64,000 nucleotides of DNA from Variovorax sp. WS11 (GCF_010499245.1 NZ_JAAGOW010000002.1:496001-560000), one strand, 5' to 3'; positions 1 through 9,281 are shown, counted from the first letter of the stretch. Translations and numbers: made by a program. Notes: a model not told the origin generated them from the letters alone.

Positions 1-547
1 CCACGCGCCCGCAGACCACGATCTGCGCGCCGGCATCGAGGGCCGCGGCGATCGGCTCCGCGCCGATGTAGGCGTTGGCGCTGACCACGCGCATGCCGTC
101 CATCGCCGTGCCCAGCTGCTCGCGCAGCAGGGGGCGGTGTTCGTTGCCCGAGAGATCGTCGCCCTCCACCACCGCGATGCGCGGCGCGGGGGCTCCGAGC
201 TCGCGGGCCAGGCGGGCGATGTGGCGCGCCGCCGCGCGCGGGTTGGCGGCGCCGAAGTTGCTGACGATGCGGATTCCGTGCGCGAGGCAGCGCGCCAGCA
301 CCGGCCGCAGCATCGCGTCGAGCAGCGGCTCGTAGCCGGCGTCGGGGTCGGCGCGGCGGCGCAGCTGGGCCAGGGCCAGCGTGCGCTCGGCCAGCGTCTC
401 GAAGATGAGGAAGACGCGCTGTCCCGCAGGCCCGCCCGCGAGCCGGGCGATCAGGGTGTCCACCACGGGGCCGGCGGCATCGGTGCGGTCGCCGGAGAAG
501 CCGGCGGCGCAGCCGATCAGCAGGGAGGATGCAGGCGAAGGGCTCAT
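1..547 (-). CDS. AtuA family (DUF1446) protein, partial
   Basis: The reverse strand reads from an ATG at 547 and runs off the left edge, so only the N-terminal ~182 residues are present. The text has the hallmarks of the acyclic terpene utilisation AtuA/DUF1446 family: a start containing GCAAGFSGDR, then LIFETLAERTLALAQ, GIRIVSNFGAANPRAA and VVEGDDLSG. Family members sit in terpenoid or acyl-CoA catabolic clusters; their exact chemistry is poorly defined. The gene is divergent from a LysR regulator, which probably controls it. The substrate cannot be told because the rest of the operon lies outside the window. Confidence 0.75.
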   Translation of the reverse strand, partial: MSPSPASSLLIGCAAGFSGDRTDAAGPVVDTLIARLAGGPAGQRVFLIFETLAERTLALAQLRRRADPDAGYEPLLDAMLRPVLARCLAHGIRIVSNFGAANPRAAARHIARLARELGAPAPRIAVVEGDDLSGNEHRPLLREQLGTAMDGMRVVSANAYIGAEPIAAALDAGAQIVVCGRV

Positions 548-589
548 GCTTGTCTCGGGTTGTGATGCGAATGTAGGCATTCCGCAGTC

Positions 590-613
590 ATCCGTAAAAT
601 CGAAACTTCGGAT
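590..613. promoter_or_regulatory. Dyad in AtuA/LysR divergent promoter region
   Basis: The 109-base gap between the two divergent genes holds ATCCG and CGGAT arms separated by 14 bases, with a smaller CGAA-AC-TTCG dyad inside and an ATTCGAAT palindrome at 620-627. This is where a LysR protein controlling its divergent neighbour would bind. The assignment rests on position and symmetry only. Confidence 0.3.
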
Positions 614-656
614 CGGCTCATTCGAATTTCAGATCAATTCACAAAGTAGAAGACAC

Positions 657-1568
657 ATGGCAGCCACGGAGCTTTCCACCCGCCAGCTGCGCGCCTTCGT
701 CGCGCTGGTCGACCTGCCCCACTTCACGCGCGCCGCGCAGGCCTGCCATCTGTCGCAGCCGGCCTTCAGCACGCTGATCCGCCAGCTGGAGCAGGAGGTG
801 GGCACGCGCCTGTTCGACCGCAACACGCGCAGCGTGCAGCTCACGCCCGAGGGACGTCTGTTCGAAGCCTCGGCGCGCCGTCTGCTGGCCGATGTCGAGC
901 GCGCCATCGGCGACCTGGGCGACCACGTGGAGCGCCGCAAGGGCCGCGTGCACGTCGCCGCCCTGCCCTCGCTCGCGGCGGGCTGGCTGCCCGCGCTGTT
1001 CTCGGACTTCCACGCGCAATGGCCCGGCATCGAGCTGGCGCTGAGCGACCAGCTGTCGGACGCCTGCATCGACCTCGTGCGCGGCGGCCAGGCCGACTTC
1101 GCGCTGGCGGCGGCCGGCAGCCGCGCGGCCGACAGCGCCGAGTTGCGCATGCGCGTGCTGTGCACCGATCGCTTCCATCTGGTGTGCCGGGCCGACCATC
1201 CGCTGGCGACCGAGCCCCGGCTCACGCTGCGCAAGCTCCAGCCCTTCTCCTTCATTCACATGACGCGCAACAGCAGCGTGCGCCAGGCGCTCGAGGTCGC
1301 GCTGCATCCGCTGGCGATGAACACGGTGCTCGAGGTCGAGCAGCTGGCCACCGTGATGGGCATGGTCGAGGCCGGCCTCGGCATCAGCGTGGTGCCCACG
1401 CTCACGCTCTACCAGTTCAGGCGCGAGACCATCGCGATCCGGCCGCTGCCGCTGCCCCAGCTCACGCGGCGCATCTACGTGGTGCAGCGGCGCGAGGGCA
1501 GCCTGTCGGCGGCGGCGCAGGGCTTGCACGACATGGTCGTGGAGCGGCTGGGGTCCCTGTCGATCTGA
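657..1568 (+). CDS. LysR-family transcriptional regulator
   Basis: 303 residues, the normal LysR length. The N-terminal winged helix-turn-helix covers about residues 5-65 (LSTRQLRAFVALVDLPHFTR, then LSQPAFSTLIRQLE and TRLFDRNTR). The rest is a periplasmic-binding-like effector domain. I chose the ATG at 657 because the HTH begins five residues later; the open frame extends upstream into the divergent promoter but has no LysR-like sequence there. It is transcribed away from the AtuA-family gene, so control of that gene or operon is the simplest inference. The effector is unknown. Confidence 0.88.
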   Translation: MAATELSTRQLRAFVALVDLPHFTRAAQACHLSQPAFSTLIRQLEQEVGTRLFDRNTRSVQLTPEGRLFEASARRLLADVERAIGDLGDHVERRKGRVHVAALPSLAAGWLPALFSDFHAQWPGIELALSDQLSDACIDLVRGGQADFALAAAGSRAADSAELRMRVLCTDRFHLVCRADHPLATEPRLTLRKLQPFSFIHMTRNSSVRQALEVALHPLAMNTVLEVEQLATVMGMVEAGLGISVVPTLTLYQFRRETIAIRPLPLPQLTRRIYVVQRREGSLSAAAQGLHDMVVERLGSLSI

Positions 1569-1602
1569 AGCCCCCTTCGCCAGGCGCTCACACCGACCGC
1601 AT

Positions 1603-3036
1603 TCATCCCTCGACCTGCTGCGACAGCTCGCGGCACTGCTGCTGTTCGATGCTGCGGCCCAGAAAGCTCCAGAGCCGCTCGTCCTCGCTGAACGCGACAT
1701 TGAAGCGCAGCCACCCGGTCGGACGCGGATTGACCAGGAACAACTGCCCCGGGCCGAGCATGATGCCCTCGGCGGCCGCCCGCGTGGACAGTTCGGCACT
1801 GTCGACGATGTCCGGATGCCGGGCCCACAGATACATCCCTGCCGATGCCTCATGGAACAGCTCGAAGCCCAACGCGTCGAGCCGGCGCGCCACGCCGGCC
1901 TGTGCCCGGCCCAGCCGGTCGCGCAGCGACTTGAGATGCTTGCGCCAGCGGCCGTCGGTCACGGTACCAAAGGCCAGCCGCTCGGTGATGTCCGAGGAGG
2001 TCAGTCCCGAGACCATCTTGAGCTGGGCCAGGTCTTCGAGCAGTTCGGGCCTGGCGACGACATAACCAACGCGGATGTTCGGCGAAATGGTCTTCGAGAA
2101 GCTGCTCACGTAGACGACCTCGCGCAACTGCCCCAGGCTGGCAAGCGAGGGCCGCATCGACGCGTCCATATCAGCGTAGATGTCGTTCTCGACCAGCATG
2201 AAATCGTGCGCCCGGGCGAGTTCCAGCAGCCGCACGAGCTGCGGCAGGGAAGCCGTCGAGCAAGTCGGGCTCTGCAGCCGCGGCTGCGTGAAGAAGGCCT
2301 TGGGCCGGTGCACCGCCAGCAGCGCCTCCAGTGCCGGGAGGTCGTAGCCGGTCGGCGTTCGCGGCACGCCGATGAGCTGGACGCCCAGGAAGCGCAGCAT
2401 GAACATCAGGTTGGGATAGCCGGGGTCATCCACCAACACCGCTTCGCCCGGCTTCAGCAGCCGGCGAGCCACCAGGTCCAGCGCCTGGCTGGAGCCTTGG
2501 GTCAGCAGCACCTGCGCGGCGTCGACCACGATCTGCCGCTCCGAGAGCGATTCGGCCACCGCCATGCGCAGCGCCATGTGCCCGAAGGGCAGGCCGTAGC
2601 CGCCGATGTCGGTGCCGCCGGCGGACAGGTGACGCAGGCTGCGGCGCATGCCATCCTCGAACAGCCAGTCGTGCGGCAGCCAGCCGCAGCCCGGCTTGAG
2701 CTGCAGGTTGCGGTTCTCGAAGATCTGCTGCAGGTACCACCGTGCGTCGAAGCGCGGATCGGCGCGCGGCGTGCCGGGCGCACCGGCGGCGCCCTCCTCG
2801 CTGCGCCGCTTGACGAAGAATCCCGCGTTGGCGCGCGACACCAGCAGGCCCTGGGCCACCAGTCGGTCGTAGGCCTCGACCACGGTGAAGACGCTGACGC
2901 CGTGGGCGGCGGCGAAGGCGCGAATCGACGGCAGCTTGCTGTCGGCCTTGAGTCTCTGGGTGCCAATCAACCCGCGCAGCCCCTCCACGATCTGGCCGAC
3001 CAGAGGTGTTGGAAGTTCGGGGCGAAGAATGAGCAT
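1603..3036 (-). CDS. MocR/PdxR-type regulator (GntR HTH plus aminotransferase domain)
   Basis: 477 residues. Residues 1-75 form a GntR-type winged helix (KLPSIRAFAAAHGVSVFTVV). Residues ~110-470 are a fold-type I aminotransferase domain with DDPGYPN near 203-209, ENDIYADM near 283 and the PLP-binding lysine K315 in SSFSKTISPN. MocR proteins use PLP, or its adduct with an amino compound, to sense ligands. The ATG at 3036 is preferred; the open frame continues 35 residues upstream but only into operator-like sequence. The gene is divergent from a polyamine-type ABC importer, the probable target, so an amine or amino-acid ligand is likely. It is convergent with the LysR gene, 34 bases away. Confidence 0.9.
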   Translation of the reverse strand: MLILRPELPTPLVGQIVEGLRGLIGTQRLKADSKLPSIRAFAAAHGVSVFTVVEAYDRLVAQGLLVSRANAGFFVKRRSEEGAAGAPGTPRADPRFDARWYLQQIFENRNLQLKPGCGWLPHDWLFEDGMRRSLRHLSAGGTDIGGYGLPFGHMALRMAVAESLSERQIVVDAAQVLLTQGSSQALDLVARRLLKPGEAVLVDDPGYPNLMFMLRFLGVQLIGVPRTPTGYDLPALEALLAVHRPKAFFTQPRLQSPTCSTASLPQLVRLLELARAHDFMLVENDIYADMDASMRPSLASLGQLREVVYVSSFSKTISPNIRVGYVVARPELLEDLAQLKMVSGLTSSDITERLAFGTVTDGRWRKHLKSLRDRLGRAQAGVARRLDALGFELFHEASAGMYLWARHPDIVDSAELSTRAAAEGIMLGPGQLFLVNPRPTGWLRFNVAFSEDERLWSFLGRSIEQQQCRELSQQVEG

Positions 3037-3088
3037 CGGAGTAAGCCTGGGGCGGGCAGACCGATCTGCACCATATGGAGGAAAGTAT

Positions 3089-3139
3089 GTACAGGATACA
3101 AGACCAGTACAGTCCGCCGAATGGGCGCTCCGGCTGTAC
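3089..3139. promoter_or_regulatory. Candidate MocR operator: two direct GTACAG boxes plus one inverted CTGTAC
   Basis: GTACAG occurs at 3089-3094 and 3107-3112, exactly 18 bases apart, and its inverse CTGTAC at 3134-3139. Several characterised MocR regulators (GabR, PdxR) bind paired direct repeats, and some also bind an inverted copy. The boxes lie in the 246-base gap between the divergent mocR and ABC genes. Assignment as the MocR site is inference from family habit and position. Confidence 0.6.
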
Positions 3140-3282
3140 ATGGCCGCGCCGGCTTGCGAAACCTAAAGTGCCGCCATTCCCATTCCACCGACGGCATCCG
3201 ACTTGCTAGTAGACGAAGACCCGGCGCCGCCGGCGGACAGTTTCGCCGCGCTGCGCTGATCGGCCCATCCTTGAACACCGCC

Positions 3283-4377
3283 ATGACCCAAGAACCTCTG
3301 GTGCGCTTCCAGCGCGTCCAGAAAACCTACGACGGCGAACAGCTGGTGGTGCGCCAGCTCGACCTGGACATCCACCGCGGCGAATTCCTGAGCCTGCTCG
3401 GGCCTTCGGGTTCTGGCAAGACCACCACGCTGATGATGCTGGCGGGCTTCGAGTCGCCGACCTCCGGCGACATCCTGCTCGACGGCCGCCATATCACCGG
3501 CACGCCGCCGCACAAGCGGCACTTCGGCATGGTGTTTCAGAACTACGCCTTGTTCCCGCATCTCAGCGTGGGCCAGAACGTGGCCTACCCGCTCACGGTG
3601 CGCAAGGTGCCGAAGGACGAGCAACAGCGCCGCGTGAAACGCGCGCTCGAGATGGTGCAGCTGCGCGGCATGGACGACCGGCTGCCCGGCCGGCTTTCCG
3701 GAGGCCAGCAGCAGCGCGTGGCGCTGGCGCGCGCCCTGGTGTTCGAGCCGCAGCTGGTGCTGATGGACGAACCGCTCGGCGCGCTCGACAAGCAGCTGCG
3801 CGAACACATGCAGATCGAGCTCAAGGAATTGCATCGCCAGCTCGGCGTGACCTTCGTCTATGTGACGCACGACCAGGGCGAAGCCCTCACCATGAGCGAC
3901 CGCGTCGCCGTGTTCAACGAAGGCGTGATCCAGCAGCTCGACACGGTGGAGCAGCTCTACGAGAGGCCGGCCAACCGTTTCGTCGCCGGCTTCGTCGGCG
4001 ACAACACGGTGCTCAAGGGCGTGCTGCGCAGCGCCGGCAAGGTCGCCGAGATGGCGCTGCCCGACGGCCGCGTACTGACTGGCCTGAACGTGAGCGGCGC
4101 AGCCGCAGGTGCCCAGGTCGAGGCGTGCATCCGCCCCGAACGCGTGGTGCTGCTGCGGCAGGTCGAGGCCGCGGACCCCGAGGTGCTCGCGGCCGAGGTG
4201 GCACGCGTCATCTACTTCGGCGACCACCTGCGGCTGCTGTGCACCATCGGCGGCGGCCAGGCGGACGCCACGGTCAAGCTGCCGCTGAGCGGCCTGCAGG
4301 GCGCCGCACCACCGCAAAGCGGCGAGCGGGTCGGGCTCAGGCTCCCGGTCGACCACGTGCGCATCTATGCGGCTTGA
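3283..4377 (+). CDS. ABC transporter ATP-binding protein, spermidine/putrescine (PotA) type
   Basis: 364 residues. Walker A is GPSGSGKT at 40-47. The signature LSGGQQQRVALARA and the Walker B segment LVLMDEPLGALD follow, then the H-loop (YVTHDQGEA). The C-terminal third is a TOBE-type regulatory domain, as in PotA and related importers. The ATG at 3283 directly precedes the conserved start of the nucleotide-binding domain. First gene of a four-gene importer operon running to 7563. The substrate is probably a polyamine or similar cationic amine, from the family of the binding protein and the MocR neighbour. Confidence 0.92.
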   Translation: MTQEPLVRFQRVQKTYDGEQLVVRQLDLDIHRGEFLSLLGPSGSGKTTTLMMLAGFESPTSGDILLDGRHITGTPPHKRHFGMVFQNYALFPHLSVGQNVAYPLTVRKVPKDEQQRRVKRALEMVQLRGMDDRLPGRLSGGQQQRVALARALVFEPQLVLMDEPLGALDKQLREHMQIELKELHRQLGVTFVYVTHDQGEALTMSDRVAVFNEGVIQQLDTVEQLYERPANRFVAGFVGDNTVLKGVLRSAGKVAEMALPDGRVLTGLNVSGAAAGAQVEACIRPERVVLLRQVEAADPEVLAAEVARVIYFGDHLRLLCTIGGGQADATVKLPLSGLQGAAPPQSGERVGLRLPVDHVRIYAA

Positions 4378-4435
4378 GCGCCCTCGCTCCCTTTCTTTTT
4401 TCTGCCACCGCCAACCCACAAGGAATCTTCCTTCC

Positions 4436-5464
4436 ATGAAAAAAACCCGCCTCGCCCTCGTCGTGGCCGCCGTGCTCGCGCTGCCGGCATTTGCGCAGCA
4501 GCAGATCACCGTCGTCAACTTCGGCGGCGCCAACGCCAATGCCCAGAAGAAGGCTTACTACGAGCCCTACGAAAAGACCGGCACCAAGGTCATCCCGGTC
4601 GAATACAACGGCGAGCAGGCCAAGATCAAGGCAATGGTCGAGACCAAGAAGGTCACGTGGGACGTGGTCGAGGTCGAATCGCCCGACGCTGCGCGCGGAT
4701 GCGACGAAGGCCTGTTCGAGAAGCTCGACTACGCGAAGATCGGCAACAAAGCGGACCTCCTGCCGGCCGCCGTCACCGAATGCGGCGTCGGCGTGTTTGT
4801 ATGGTCCACCGTCATGGCCTACAACGGCGAGAAGCTCAAGACGGCCCCTACCTCCTGGGCCGATTTCTGGGACGTGAAGAAGATCCCGGGCAAGCGCGGC
4901 ATGCGCAAGGGCGCGCGCTACAACCTCGAGTTCGCGCTGATGGCCGACGGCGTGAAGCCGGCTGACGTCTACAAAGTGCTGGCCACCAAGGAGGGCGCCG
5001 ACCGCGCCTTCAAGAAGCTCACCGAACTCAAGCCGAACATCCAGTGGTGGGAAGCCGGCGCGCAACCGCCGCAGTTCCTGGTGGCCGGCGACGTGGTGCT
5101 GACCACGGTTTACAACGGCCGCATCGACGCCGCCAACCGCGAAGGCCGCAACCTGAAGATCTTCTGGCCGGGCGGCATCTACGACCTCGATTACTGGGTC
5201 ATTCCGAAGGGCGCGCCCAACAAGGAGGCCTCGCTCAAGTTCATCCAGTTCGCCATGCAGCCCGCGGCACAGGCGGTCTATGCGCAGAACATCGCCTACG
5301 GCCCGACCAACACCAAGGCCCTGGCGTCGCTCGACAAGAAGGTGCTGGACGACCTGCCGACCTCGGCCGCCAATGCCAAGGAAGCCATCCAGTTCAGCGT
5401 CGCCTTCTGGGCCGACCAGGGCGAGGCGCTCGAGAAGCGCTTCGCCTCATGGGCGACGCAGTAA
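4436..5464 (+). CDS. ABC transporter periplasmic binding protein, PotD-like
   Basis: 342 residues with a clear Sec signal peptide (MKKTRLALVVAAVLALPAFA, cleavage before QQ). The mature protein resembles PotD/COG0687 binding proteins: ITVVNFGGANANAQ at the start, WDVVEVESPDAARG, and a C-terminal lobe with GIYDLDYWVIPKGAPN. It lies 58 bases after the ATPase gene and 6 before the first permease. It captures the substrate in the periplasm. Polyamine-type specificity is inferred from family and gene order; binding-site residues were not mapped. Confidence 0.88.
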   Translation: MKKTRLALVVAAVLALPAFAQQQITVVNFGGANANAQKKAYYEPYEKTGTKVIPVEYNGEQAKIKAMVETKKVTWDVVEVESPDAARGCDEGLFEKLDYAKIGNKADLLPAAVTECGVGVFVWSTVMAYNGEKLKTAPTSWADFWDVKKIPGKRGMRKGARYNLEFALMADGVKPADVYKVLATKEGADRAFKKLTELKPNIQWWEAGAQPPQFLVAGDVVLTTVYNGRIDAANREGRNLKIFWPGGIYDLDYWVIPKGAPNKEASLKFIQFAMQPAAQAVYAQNIAYGPTNTKALASLDKKVLDDLPTSAANAKEAIQFSVAFWADQGEALEKRFASWATQ

Positions 5465-5470
5465 GCGGCC

Positions 5471-6727
5471 ATGCACGCGGCAACGCTCGCCTCCCACCTC
5501 CCGGCGGAGGCCCCGCCACGGGAGCTTCGGCGCGCCCTGGCGCGCGCCGAGGCGCGTCGCAAGTGGCGCGCGTTCGCACTCACGCTGCCGCTGCTGCTGT
5601 TCCTGCTGCTGACGCTGCTGGTGCCGATCGTGGCGCTGCTGCAGCGCGCGGTCGAGAACCCGGAAGTGGCCAATGCCTTGCCCCGAACGGTGCGCGCGCT
5701 CGACGGCTGGAATCGCCACGACGCCCCCGCGCCGCAGGCCTATGCCGCCATCGCGGCCGACCTCGGCCAGTTGCCCGACAGCGCCGACGCGGGGGCGCTG
5801 GCTCGCCGGCTCAACACCGAGATCGCCGGCGCCCGCTCGCTCGTGATGAGCACCTACCGCGCGCTGCCGATCGCCGGCACGCCGGAGGAAATCAAGGAAC
5901 GCCTGCTGGGCATCGACCCGCGCTGGGGCGAGGCGCCCTACTGGCAGGCAATCGCCAAGAACGGCTCGCGCTGGACGCCCGACTACCTTCTGGCCTCGGT
6001 CGACCTGCGGCGCGACGCCTCGGGCAGCGTCGAGCGCATGCCGCCGGACCAGCGCGCCTTCGGCGGCATCCTCTTGCGCACCTTCGAAATCAGCGCCGTG
6101 GTCACCTTCTTCTGCCTGCTGCTCGCCTACCCGCTCGCGTGGTGGCTGTCGACGCTGCCGGCGCGCAAGGCCAACGTGCTGATGATCCTGGTCCTGGTGC
6201 CCTTCTGGACCTCCATCCTGGTGCGCGTGGCGGCCTGGATCGTGCTGCTGCAGTCCGAGGGGCTGGTCAACCGCGGCCTCATGGGCATCGGGCTGATCGA
6301 CCACCCGCTGGCGCTCCTCTTCAACCGCACCGGCGTGATCATCTCGATGGTCCACATCCTGCTGCCCTTCATGATCCTGCCGCTGTACAGCGTCATGAAA
6401 AGCGTGCCGCCGACCTATGTGCGCGCAGCCGTCTCGCTCGGCAGCCCGCCGCTGGCGGCCTTCTTCCGCGTCTATGTGCCCCAGACCTATCCGGGGATCG
6501 GCGCCGGCGCGCTGCTGGTCTTCATCCTGGCGATCGGCTACTACGTGACACCGGCACTCCTGGGCGGCGCCGACGACCAGATGCTGAGCTACTACATCGC
6601 GCGTTACACCAATGTCGAAATCAACTGGGGCATGGCCTGCGCGCTCGGCGCCCTGCTGCTGGCCGCCACGCTGGTGCTCTATGCCGTGTACCGCCGCGTC
6701 GGCAAGGCCGACCTGAGCCTGGGCTGA
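5471..6727 (+). CDS. ABC transporter permease, PotB-like, with long extracytoplasmic insert
   Basis: 418 residues, longer than the usual ~285 for PotB. The first membrane span (residues ~36-58, LLLFLLLTLLVPIVALLQRA) is followed by a ~140-residue soluble region before the permease core begins at GGILLRTFEISAVVTFF. The core has about five further spans and the EAA-type loop (AAVSLGSPPLAAFFRVYVPQ). The large insert occurs in a subset of this family and probably faces the periplasm. The gene starts 6 bases after the binding-protein stop, so it is in the same operon. Confidence 0.88.
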   Translation: MHAATLASHLPAEAPPRELRRALARAEARRKWRAFALTLPLLLFLLLTLLVPIVALLQRAVENPEVANALPRTVRALDGWNRHDAPAPQAYAAIAADLGQLPDSADAGALARRLNTEIAGARSLVMSTYRALPIAGTPEEIKERLLGIDPRWGEAPYWQAIAKNGSRWTPDYLLASVDLRRDASGSVERMPPDQRAFGGILLRTFEISAVVTFFCLLLAYPLAWWLSTLPARKANVLMILVLVPFWTSILVRVAAWIVLLQSEGLVNRGLMGIGLIDHPLALLFNRTGVIISMVHILLPFMILPLYSVMKSVPPTYVRAAVSLGSPPLAAFFRVYVPQTYPGIGAGALLVFILAIGYYVTPALLGGADDQMLSYYIARYTNVEINWGMACALGALLLAATLVLYAVYRRVGKADLSLG

Positions 6728-6744
6728 GCACACGAAAGACAAGC

Positions 6745-7563
6745 ATGCCGAAGCTTCCCGAATTTCCCGCCTACGCCACCTTCGCCGACAAGCTCGGCTG
6801 GTGGGCGGTGCGCGCCGGCTGCGTGGCGGTGCTCGCCTTTCTGCTGGCACCGATCCTGGTCGTGATCCCGCTGTCCTTTTCCGACAGCTCCTTCCTCGCC
6901 TACCCGATCCCTGGCTGGTCCCTCAAGTGGTACCGCAACCTGTTCGAATCGCCGGAATGGGCGCGGGCGGCGCGCAACAGCTTCATCGTCGCGCCCGCCG
7001 CGACGGTGCTCGCCACCGTTCTGGGCACACTCGCCGCAGTGGGCCTGTCGCGCACCGAATTCGCGTTCAAGGGCTTGCTCATGAGCGTGCTGATCTCGCC
7101 GATGGTGGTGCCCATCGTGGTGGTGGGCGTGGCCACGTACCTCTATTTCGCGCCCATCGGGCTGGCCGACAGCTACGTCGGCCTGATCGCGGTGCATGCC
7201 GCGCTGGGCGCGCCCTTCGTGCTGACCACCGTGCTGGCGACGCTGGCCGGCTTCAACCACAACCTGGTGCGCGCCTCTCTGAGCCTGGGCGAAACGCCAT
7301 TCAACACCTTCATGCGCATCACGCTGCCGGTGATCGCTCCGGGCGTGATCTCGGGCGCGCTGTTCGCCTTTGCGACCTCCTTCGACGAAGTGGTGGTCAC
7401 GCTGTTCCTGGCCGGGCCCGACCAGGTCACGCTGCCGCGCCAGATGTTCACCGGCATTCGCGAGAACATCTCGCCCACCATCGCCGCCGTCGCGACGCTG
7501 CTGATCCTGTTCACCACCAGCCTGCTGCTGGTGCTCGAATGGCTGCGCGGCCGCCGCCGCTGA
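6745..7563 (+). CDS. ABC transporter permease, PotC-like
   Basis: 272 residues with six predicted membrane spans and the EAA loop ASLSLGETPFNTFMRITLP. It pairs with the preceding PotB-like permease to form the channel. The start at 6745 is 17 bases after the upstream stop and gives the standard N-terminus before the first span (AGCVAVLAFLLAPILVVIPL). Last gene of the importer operon; the next gene has its own promoter region. Confidence 0.9.
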   Translation: MPKLPEFPAYATFADKLGWWAVRAGCVAVLAFLLAPILVVIPLSFSDSSFLAYPIPGWSLKWYRNLFESPEWARAARNSFIVAPAATVLATVLGTLAAVGLSRTEFAFKGLLMSVLISPMVVPIVVVGVATYLYFAPIGLADSYVGLIAVHAALGAPFVLTTVLATLAGFNHNLVRASLSLGETPFNTFMRITLPVIAPGVISGALFAFATSFDEVVVTLFLAGPDQVTLPRQMFTGIRENISPTIAAVATLLILFTTSLLLVLEWLRGRRR

Positions 7564-7697
7564 ACCAGCTTCACGCATGGACCTGAATACGTCGGGTTCG
7601 CCTGCCGCAGCGCACCCCACGCTCATTCCCTCGCCGCAGTAGCAAGGGCGGGACTCGCACCGGCCTCGGGTTTTCCGCCATACGGTTGCGTCCATAA

Positions 7698-7709
7698 ACT
7701 GTATACAGT
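7698..7709. promoter_or_regulatory. Perfect 12-base palindrome ACTGTATACAGT
   Basis: A perfect palindrome with a TGTATACA core lies 78 bases before the NCS2 permease start, in the 223-base gap after the ABC operon. TGTATACA-like cores are typical of GntR-family (FCD/FadR subgroup) operators, several of which control purine use. No such regulator is encoded in the window. A GTACAG match to the MocR box lies nearby at 7715-7720, so MocR cross-control is an alternative. Confidence 0.45.
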
Positions 7710-7786
7710 CTGGCGTACAGATGTGTGAGCCATCGGCCCCAGGCCCGTGCTCGCCCCCTTCGCCATCCGCGCCAGGAGCTCCCTGC

Positions 7787-9271
7787 ATGACCGCTTCCTC
7801 TTCCTCCGTCCACCCCGTCGACGAGCGGCTGCCCGCCGGCAAGCTCACCGCACTCGGCCTGCAGCATGTGCTGGTGATGTACGCCGGCGCGGTGGCCGTG
7901 CCGCTGATCGTCGGCCGCGCGCTCAAGCTCAGTCCCGACGAGGTCGCGCTGCTGATCTCGGCCGACCTCTTCTGCTGCGGCATCGCCACGCTGATCCAGG
8001 CGCTGGGCGCCACGCAATGGTTCGGCATCAAGCTGCCGGTGATGATGGGCGTGACCTTCGCCTCGGTCGCTCCCATGGTCGCGATCGCCAACGCCAACCC
8101 GGGCCAGAACGGGGCGCAGCTGCTTTTCGGCGCCATCATCGGCGCGGGCGTCATCTCGATACTGATCGCGCCGCTGGTCTCGCGCATGCTGCGCTTCTTC
8201 CCGCCGGTGGTGACCGGCACCATCATCGCGGTGATCGGCATCAGCCTGATGCGCGTGGGCATCAACTGGATCTTCGGCAACCCGGTGGGACCGACGGCGC
8301 CCGCGCTGGTCGACCCGGTCTACGCCAAGTGGCTGGCCGAGGTCACCTCGCCGGGCAGCTCGGTGCCGCCCATCCCCAAGGGGCTGGCCATCGTGCCCTC
8401 GGTGCCGAATCCCAAGTATGCCGACCTGGGCGGCCTGGGCATCGCGGCGCTGGTGCTGGTGTCGATCCTGCTGATCGTGAAATACGCCCGCGGCTTCATC
8501 GCCAACATCTCCGTACTGCTGGGCATCGTGATCGGCGCCGTGGTCGCCACGGTCTTCGGCTTCATGACCTTCGAGAAAGTGGGCAAGGCTGCCTGGGTCG
8601 ACGTGGTGCTGCCCTTCCACTTCGGCATGCCGCAGTTCGACCCGATCCTGATCCTCACCATGACGCTGATCATGATCGTGGTGATGATCGAGTCCACCGG
8701 CATGTTCCTCGCGCTCGGCGAGATGACCGGCCGCAACATCGGCCAGAAGGACCTGGCCCGCGGCCTGCGCACCGACGGCCTGGGCACGCTGATCGGCGGC
8801 GTGTTCAACACCTTCCCCTACACCAGCTTCTCGCAGAACGTCGGGCTGGTGGCGGTGACCGGCATCAAGAGCCGCTTCGTCTGCGTGGCCGGCGGCGTGA
8901 TCCTGATCGTGCTGGGCCTCCTGCCCAAGATGGCGGCGCTGGTGGAGTCGCTGCCCACGGTGGTGCTGGGCGGTGCGGGCCTGGTGATGTTCGGCATGGT
9001 CGCGGCCACCGGCATCCGCATCCTCGGCGGCGTGGACTTCAAGGGCAACCGCCACAACGCGATGATCGTCGCGGTGTCGATCGGCATCGGCATGATTCCG
9101 CTGATCGCGCCCAACTTCAAGCAATGGATGCCGCATGCGATCCACTCGCTGGTGGAGTCGGGCATCCTCCTGGCGTCGATCGCGGCGGTGCTGCTGAATC
9201 TCTTCTTGAACGGCGCGAAGCAGGACGATGAAGCGGTGATTGCCGCGGCCAAGCAGGCCGAGGCACACTGA
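7787..9271 (+). CDS. NCS2 nucleobase:cation symporter (xanthine/uric acid permease type)
   Basis: 494 residues of mostly membrane-spanning sequence. Family features include the N-terminal LGLQHVLVMYAGAVAVPLIV, the MMGVTFASVAPM segment, the signature ESTGMFLALGEMTGRNI and NVGLVAVTGIKSR, which is followed by about four more spans. It imports purines (xanthine or urate in the closest characterised group) with H+ or Na+. The start at 7787 follows a good AGGAG site, so the 22 extra upstream residues of the open frame are rejected. No purine catabolic gene is adjacent. Confidence 0.9.
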   Translation: MTASSSSVHPVDERLPAGKLTALGLQHVLVMYAGAVAVPLIVGRALKLSPDEVALLISADLFCCGIATLIQALGATQWFGIKLPVMMGVTFASVAPMVAIANANPGQNGAQLLFGAIIGAGVISILIAPLVSRMLRFFPPVVTGTIIAVIGISLMRVGINWIFGNPVGPTAPALVDPVYAKWLAEVTSPGSSVPPIPKGLAIVPSVPNPKYADLGGLGIAALVLVSILLIVKYARGFIANISVLLGIVIGAVVATVFGFMTFEKVGKAAWVDVVLPFHFGMPQFDPILILTMTLIMIVVMIESTGMFLALGEMTGRNIGQKDLARGLRTDGLGTLIGGVFNTFPYTSFSQNVGLVAVTGIKSRFVCVAGGVILIVLGLLPKMAALVESLPTVVLGGAGLVMFGMVAATGIRILGGVDFKGNRHNAMIVAVSIGIGMIPLIAPNFKQWMPHAIHSLVESGILLASIAAVLLNLFLNGAKQDDEAVIAAAKQAEAH

Positions 9272-9281
9272 GGCGCTCCAA

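Noticed and set aside
1816..3282. Upstream extension of the ABC ATPase reading frame
   Set aside because: It runs antisense through the MocR gene; the ATPase domain begins right at the ATG at 3283.
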